The notes beneath the pieces were generated by a model. It had not been told where the DNA came from. It did not search any database and worked only from the letters and a program-made list of their open reading frames with translations. Below are positions 60,267-64,000 of a stretch of 64,000 bases of DNA, piece after piece. This stretch comes from Pseudomonas viridiflava. Lineage in GTDB: Bacteria > Pseudomonadota > Gammaproteobacteria > Pseudomonadales > Pseudomonadaceae. Each line of letters begins with the position of its first letter. The first letter of the stretch is position 1. The translations under genes and the position numbers were made by a program. The DNA is taken from positions 90,910 to 154,909 of the forward strand of contig NZ_UPSE01000073.1 of the NCBI RefSeq assembly GCF_900573885.1. Reading direction: 5' to 3'.

Positions 60267-62963
60267 TCAATTCTGCGGGCGACACGGGTAACGGCGCAGG
60301 CTGTCGAGCAGGTCGCGGCCGGGAATAGGGCGGTCGAACAGGTAACCCTGGCCGATATCGCATTTGTGTCGGCGCAAGAAACTCAGTTGGGCGGCCGTTT
60401 CGATGCCTTCGGCCACGACTTTGAGCTTGAGGTTGTGGGCCATGGCGATCACCGCAGAGGTGATTTCCATGTCGTCCTGATTTTCCGGGATGTCCTTGAT
60501 AAAGCTGCGATCGATCTTGATCACGTCGATGGGGAATTTTTTCAGGTAGCTGAGCGATGAATAGCCGGTGCCGAAATCGTCCATCGCCAGGGTCAGGCCC
60601 AGGCTTTTCAGGCGATTGAGTTGCTGGCGTGTGTCGTCGGTGGCTTCCAGCAGTAGGCTTTCGGTCAGTTCCAGCTCCAGCAGGTGCGGCGGCAGCAGTT
60701 CTTCCTGAAGGATGTCGGCTATCGAGCCCACCAGATCAGGGTCGGAGAACTGCTTGGGCGACAGGTTGATCGCCACCTGAATGTCGCCGAGGCCCAGTGC
60801 GGAAAGCTGCTTGCTCATGCGGCAGGCCTGACGCGCCACCCATTTGCCGATGGGAATGATCAGGCCGGTGTCTTCGGCCACGCTGATGAACTGGTCCGGG
60901 TTGATCATGCCTTTTTCCGGATGGTTCCAGCGCAGCAGCGCCTCCATGCCGGTGAGCTGGCCGGTGCGCAGGTCGAGCTTGGGCTGGTAGAACACCTCGA
61001 GTTCGTTCTGGGTCAGGGCGCGGCGCAGGTTGTTTTCCACGAACAGCTTGTAGTTGGCCTCGGCGTTCAGCGCTTCGGTGAACACCTGCACCTGGTGTTT
61101 GCCGTTGGCCTTGGCTTTGTGCAGCGCCAAGCCGGCGTGCTTCATCAGGGTATGGGAGTCCTGGCCGTGCAGCGGCGCGCAGGCCAGCCCCACCGAGCCG
61201 GTGACGCTGATTAGCTGGTTGTCGACGAACAGCGGTTTATCCAGGGTTTGCAGCACTTGCCCGGCGATGCGCTGGCCTTCGGTGACGTCGCAGTTGTCCA
61301 GCAGTACGGCAAATTCGTTACTGGCGAAACGGGCCAGGCTGCTGTTGGCGTTGAGGCTGTTGCGCAGGCGGCGGGCCAGGCTCATCAGCAGCTTGTCGCC
61401 GGTCTGGTGGCCAAGGCTGTCGTTGATGCGCTTGAAGTTGTCGATGTCGACCAGCAGCAGACTGGTGGGCTGATCGCTGTTGCGCGAAAAGCGCTCTTCC
61501 ATGCTGCGGATAAACGCCGGGCGGTTGCCGAGGCGGGTGAGGTTGTCGGTGTAGGCCAGGCGCTCGATGCGCTGCTGGGCGAGTTTGCTTTGCGTGATGT
61601 CTTCGTAAATGCCGATGTAGTGGGTCAGCTCGCCGTCGCCGCCGTATACCTTGGAAATCGACAGATGCCCCCAGTAGGGTTCCAGGCTTTTGCGCCGGCT
61701 GCGGAATTCGCCGTTCCAGCTGTTCTGCTGGGCCAGGTTGGAATGGGCATCGAAGAGCAGATCGCTGAGATTGCCCAGCGCCGGCAGGTCGGATAAGCGC
61801 CGGCCCTGCACTTCTTCCGGGCTGAACTGGGTGATGGCTGTGAAGCTCGGGTTGACGTACTCGACGATGCCTTCGCGGTCGATCAGCAAAAAGGCGCTGG
61901 CGCTTTGTTCGACCGCGCGGCGGAACAGCTGCAATTCACTGTTGGCGCTGCGTCGCTGCTGGTTGACCAGCGCGTGGGCGAACTGGTCGGCCAGCTCCCC
62001 GGCAAAAGCGATTTCATCGGCCTGCCACACCCGCTCGGTGCCCACGTGTTCCAGGCACAGCACCGCCACCACTTCGCCGGCCACGCGCACGCTGGCGTCG
62101 AGCATGGCGCTGACGCCACGGGGCAGCAAATGGGTTTCGGCCAGCTCGCGGGTGCGGGGGTCACGCATGGCGCTGTGGGCATCGATGGCGCGACCGCTGT
62201 GCAACGCGGCGAGGTAGTGCGGGTATTTGCTGGCGTTGATCGGGCTAGGCAGTTCGTGTTGGCCGATATCGGTGCTGTACATCGTCACCGGTTCGAGCTG
62301 TTCCTGACGCAGGTACCACAGGCTGGCGCGGGCGACGCTGAAGGTCTCGCAGGCGGCCTTGGTGATCAGTTGCGCGGCTTCGAACACCTGATTGTCCGAA
62401 CTGTAACGGTGGCGCGCCAGGCGCACGATCATGCTCTGCTGGGCGCGGCTGCGAACCAGATGCTGAAGGTGTTCTTCCTGAGAGCGTTGATAGAGTTCGA
62501 GGGAGGCTTGCAGGCGGTTGTTCTGAATTTGCAGTTCTGACTGCTGCGGCTGGCGGTCGGGGAACAGCGGCTCGTCGGCCGGCAATATATAGCCGCGCAA
62601 CAGTTGCCGGCCGTGCTGCTTGAAGGCTTCACCCAATTCCACCAGATGCAGCATGCCGATGGGGGTGTGCAGCTTGTAGTGCACTTTGTAGTGCGGGCTG
62701 TCTTTGAGTTGCAGCTGAATGGTGTCGTGCAACTGGTAGCGTTCTTCCGGCTCCATAAGGCTGGCATAGGGCGAACCCACCAGGCCACAAAGCTCACCGG
62801 CGGCGAGGCCCAACTGGGTCTCGCACGCGGCGTCTAGAAACAGAAGAGTCCAGCTCGCCTCATTAAGCCGCTCGAAACGCAACATGCCAAGCCGCGAGGG
62901 CACTGGCAACTGCGTCACAACCTCGACCGCCGGACGGCTGGCGGCATCGGTATGGCTTTTCAT
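60267..62963 (-). CDS. dipA: c-di-GMP phosphodiesterase DipA-like (GAF-PAS-degenerate GGDEF-EAL)
   Basis: An 898-residue signalling protein. An N-terminal PAS-like region is followed by a GAF domain (SVARASLWYLRQEQLEPVTMYS), a PAS domain (VEQSASAFLLIDREGIVEYVNPSFTAI), a GGDEF domain whose signature is ASNEF (547-551), and an EAL domain with EALLRW at Glu674. The ASNEF motif cannot catalyse c-di-GMP synthesis, so the protein should act as a phosphodiesterase. Both the domain order and its neighbour msrA match DipA (PA5017), which controls biofilm dispersal. The ATG at 62963 is chosen; a GTG at 63008 would add 15 residues. Confidence 0.9.
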   Translation of the reverse strand: MKSHTDAASRPAVEVVTQLPVPSRLGMLRFERLNEASWTLLFLDAACETQLGLAAGELCGLVGSPYASLMEPEERYQLHDTIQLQLKDSPHYKVHYKLHTPIGMLHLVELGEAFKQHGRQLLRGYILPADEPLFPDRQPQQSELQIQNNRLQASLELYQRSQEEHLQHLVRSRAQQSMIVRLARHRYSSDNQVFEAAQLITKAACETFSVARASLWYLRQEQLEPVTMYSTDIGQHELPSPINASKYPHYLAALHSGRAIDAHSAMRDPRTRELAETHLLPRGVSAMLDASVRVAGEVVAVLCLEHVGTERVWQADEIAFAGELADQFAHALVNQQRRSANSELQLFRRAVEQSASAFLLIDREGIVEYVNPSFTAITQFSPEEVQGRRLSDLPALGNLSDLLFDAHSNLAQQNSWNGEFRSRRKSLEPYWGHLSISKVYGGDGELTHYIGIYEDITQSKLAQQRIERLAYTDNLTRLGNRPAFIRSMEERFSRNSDQPTSLLLVDIDNFKRINDSLGHQTGDKLLMSLARRLRNSLNANSSLARFASNEFAVLLDNCDVTEGQRIAGQVLQTLDKPLFVDNQLISVTGSVGLACAPLHGQDSHTLMKHAGLALHKAKANGKHQVQVFTEALNAEANYKLFVENNLRRALTQNELEVFYQPKLDLRTGQLTGMEALLRWNHPEKGMINPDQFISVAEDTGLIIPIGKWVARQACRMSKQLSALGLGDIQVAINLSPKQFSDPDLVGSIADILQEELLPPHLLELELTESLLLEATDDTRQQLNRLKSLGLTLAMDDFGTGYSSLSYLKKFPIDVIKIDRSFIKDIPENQDDMEITSAVIAMAHNLKLKVVAEGIETAAQLSFLRRHKCDIGQGYLFDRPIPGRDLLDSLRRYPCRPQN

Positions 62964-63028
62964 CGGGAGACTCGCTTCCAGTATGCTGAACGAGTGGCTC
63001 AGGGCCACTTCATCGGTAAGGGTGCATC

Positions 63029-63562
63029 ATGCGAACAAGACTGACAAGGCGGCTGGGAATATTGCCTGCAATCGCTGTGGTAGTGCTCGCCGCGTCTAGC
63101 GCGCAGGCGGCAGAGCCAGAGGCAGAAGTGAGTGGTGCCGAACAGGCCCGCTACCTCAATGAATTGAAGAAGTTGTACCTCACCAGTGACGAGCGCCAGG
63201 CGTTGTTGGCGCAAAGTAACGAACTGCTCGACACCTACGCCGTGCGTGCCGCCTTTCAGGTCGGCCAGGCCGAGCGTCGCGACCAGATTTACCAACTCAG
63301 CGTGGGTGCGCCCGGGGAGCTGCTGATTCAGCAGAAAACCCGCGAAGCCGAGGGCGTGAACGTGGCCGTGCGCAATCAGCGCCTGGAAGTGTTTGGCGTC
63401 GACCCATACATCAAATACGACTGCCCGCCGTCCGAGCAGGTCTGCACCTTGAAAAATCCCCAGGACGGCAGCCCGTGGCTGACCATTCGCCGTGACCATC
63501 AAGGCGCGGCGCAGCTGGCCAAAGCGTTGTCGTTTCTGCTGCGCAATATGCAGAAGGGCTGA
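63029..63562 (+). CDS. Exported hypothetical protein
   Basis: A 177-residue protein with a signal peptide (MRTRLTRRLGILPAIAVVVLAASSAQA, cut before AEPEA). The mature part is largely helical at first (SGAEQARYLNELKKLYLTSDERQALLAQSNELLDTYAVRAAF) and ends in a small domain with one disulfide pair, YDCPPSEQVCTL. I recognise no family. It is divergent from dipA, whose start lies only 65 nt away. Its last 25 codons are duplicated downstream at 63700-63774. Confidence 0.8.
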   Translation: MRTRLTRRLGILPAIAVVVLAASSAQAAEPEAEVSGAEQARYLNELKKLYLTSDERQALLAQSNELLDTYAVRAAFQVGQAERRDQIYQLSVGAPGELLIQQKTREAEGVNVAVRNQRLEVFGVDPYIKYDCPPSEQVCTLKNPQDGSPWLTIRRDHQGAAQLAKALSFLLRNMQKG

Positions 63563-63577
63563 GACCTCCCTTGACTC

Positions 63578-63673
63578 CGTCATTCCCGCGCAGGCGGGAA
63601 TCCAGAGTTTCGGATGGCACGAAGAGTGAAGCTCCATCCACAATTCTGGATCCCCGCCTTCGCGGGGATGACG
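63578..63673. repeat. REP doublet (REPIN-like), CGTCATTCCCGC family
   Basis: CGTCATTCCCGCGCAGGCGG with GAATCCAGA faces TCTGGATCCCCGCCTTCGCG with GGGATGACG. The two REPs enclose about 36 nt, which carry a TGGCACGAAGAGTG and CTCCATCCACAA filler. Complete copy; the downstream copy at 63790-63876 is truncated. Confidence 0.9.
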
Positions 63674-63699
63674 TGTGTTTATCGGGAGATTCCCTCCAA

Positions 63700-63774
63700 C
63701 GCCGTGACCACCAAGGCGCGGCGCAGTTGGCCAAGGTGTTGTCGTTTCTGCTGCGTAATATGCAGAAAGGCTGA
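63700..63774 (+). pseudogene. Duplicated 3' fragment of the exported protein gene
   Basis: The fragment reads RRDHQGAAQLAKVLSFLLRNMQKG and a stop, against RRDHQGAAQLAKALSFLLRNMQKG in the intact gene. Only one amino acid differs, although six codons differ, which suggests it once was under selection as part of an allele or paralogue and not a recent copy of the adjacent gene. It has no start or body of its own. Confidence 0.8.
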
Positions 63775-63789
63775 GACCTCCCTTGACTC

Positions 63790-63876
63790 CGTCATTCCCG
63801 CGCAGGCGGGAATCCAGAGTTTCGGATGGCACGAAGAGTGAAGCTCCATCCACAATTCTGGATCCCCGCCTTCGCG
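63790..63876. repeat. REP doublet truncated at its second palindrome
   Basis: Identical to 63578-63664, then interrupted. The right REP stops after CCGCCTTCGCG, where the intact copy continues GGGATGACG. Unrelated DNA follows from 63877. Confidence 0.88.
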
Positions 63877-63901
63877 CACTACTGTCCGGAATATTTTCAC
63901 C

Positions 63902-64000
63902 TTAAAAAAGCGCCGGCTGTTTCAAGTGAAATTCAGCCATGCACCTTCGTCGCTTTCGCTCCGCTCGGGCCTCCGTTTCCGGTCGGTTGAACAGGCTTAC
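63902..64000 (-). CDS. Possible end of a transposase-like gene (partial)
   Basis: On the minus strand a frame enters from the right edge and gives 32 residues, SLFNRPETEARAERKRRRC and MAEFHLKQPALF, before a TAA. The stop is 25 nt from the point where the DNA breaks into the REP palindrome, which fits the C-terminus of a gene at the end of an insertion sequence. Too short to assign to a family; may be noncoding. Confidence 0.3.
   Translation of the reverse strand, partial: VSLFNRPETEARAERKRRRCMAEFHLKQPALF

Larger units (their letters stand above)
63488..63876. repeat. Tandem duplication, period 212 nt
   Basis: Copy 1 runs 63488-63699 and copy 2 63700-63876. The unit includes the final 25 codons of the exported protein gene, its stop, and a REP doublet. 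Coding parts differ at six sites, five of them silent, whereas the noncoding parts from GAGACCTCCC to CCGCCTTCGCG are identical. Copy 2 ends abruptly at 63876. Confidence 0.92.

Overview
The window is a stretch of Pseudomonas chromosome, probably from the stutzeri/putida/fluorescens side of the genus. The evidence is high-GC coding DNA, strongly Pseudomonas-like proteins (HldE, SerB, ParC, TolC, NhaP2), intergenic REP sequences of the GTAGGAGCGGCTTTAGCCGCGA type, and gene order that follows P. aeruginosa in three blocks as I remember that map: about PA5002/5003 and PA4998 down to PA4960 (left), PA4234-PA4232 (middle) and PA5024-PA5017 (right). No tRNA, rRNA, CRISPR array or prophage was found.

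Layout. 1-5961: lipopolysaccharide genes (partial LPS-kinase-like gene, msbA, mig-14-like, dnpA-like PIG-L deacetylase, hldE). 6130-12252: two adjacent acyl-CoA dehydrogenase subunits, a Nudix-like protein, an aldo/keto reductase coupled to an FAD oxidoreductase, and an EmrE-type exporter. 12357-17266: a LysR regulator, waaA, and an M66 (StcE/TagA-like) secreted metalloprotease. 17341-26933 (minus strand): an orphan PqiC-like lipoprotein, then parE - phytase-like - retropepsin-like - parC, and the nudF-yqiB-cpdA-yqiA-parE order also known from E. coli. 27142-33247: a DUF3298 lipoprotein, thiC and cytX behind a TPP riboswitch, and tolC. 33471-41990: a YdjM-like protein, a two-domain membrane protein divergent from serB, uvrA, a YajR-like MFS transporter and ssb. 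42008-48375: two sugar-nucleotide dehydratase/epimerase-like genes, a thioesterase, trxC, a TSUP permease, ygeA and selO. 48507-63562: mscK, nhaP2, a long acyl-CoA dehydrogenase, rlmJ, an HD-GYP protein, an orphan TRAP binding protein, msrA, dipA and a small exported protein.

The genes are mostly housekeeping. The unusual content is in the spacers, where at least five families of structured intergenic repeat occur. The most interesting is a family of three cruciform-forming elements (25731-25877, 33309-33403, 46811-46898). They keep the same unpaired boxes (GCGCAG and TGAGCA) around a central palindrome whose sequence differs in each copy while pairing is kept. At the right edge, the end of the last gene plus a REP doublet is tandemly duplicated with a 212-nt period. 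The second copy breaks off inside the REP palindrome at 63876/63877, where unrelated DNA starts, possibly the end of an insertion sequence.
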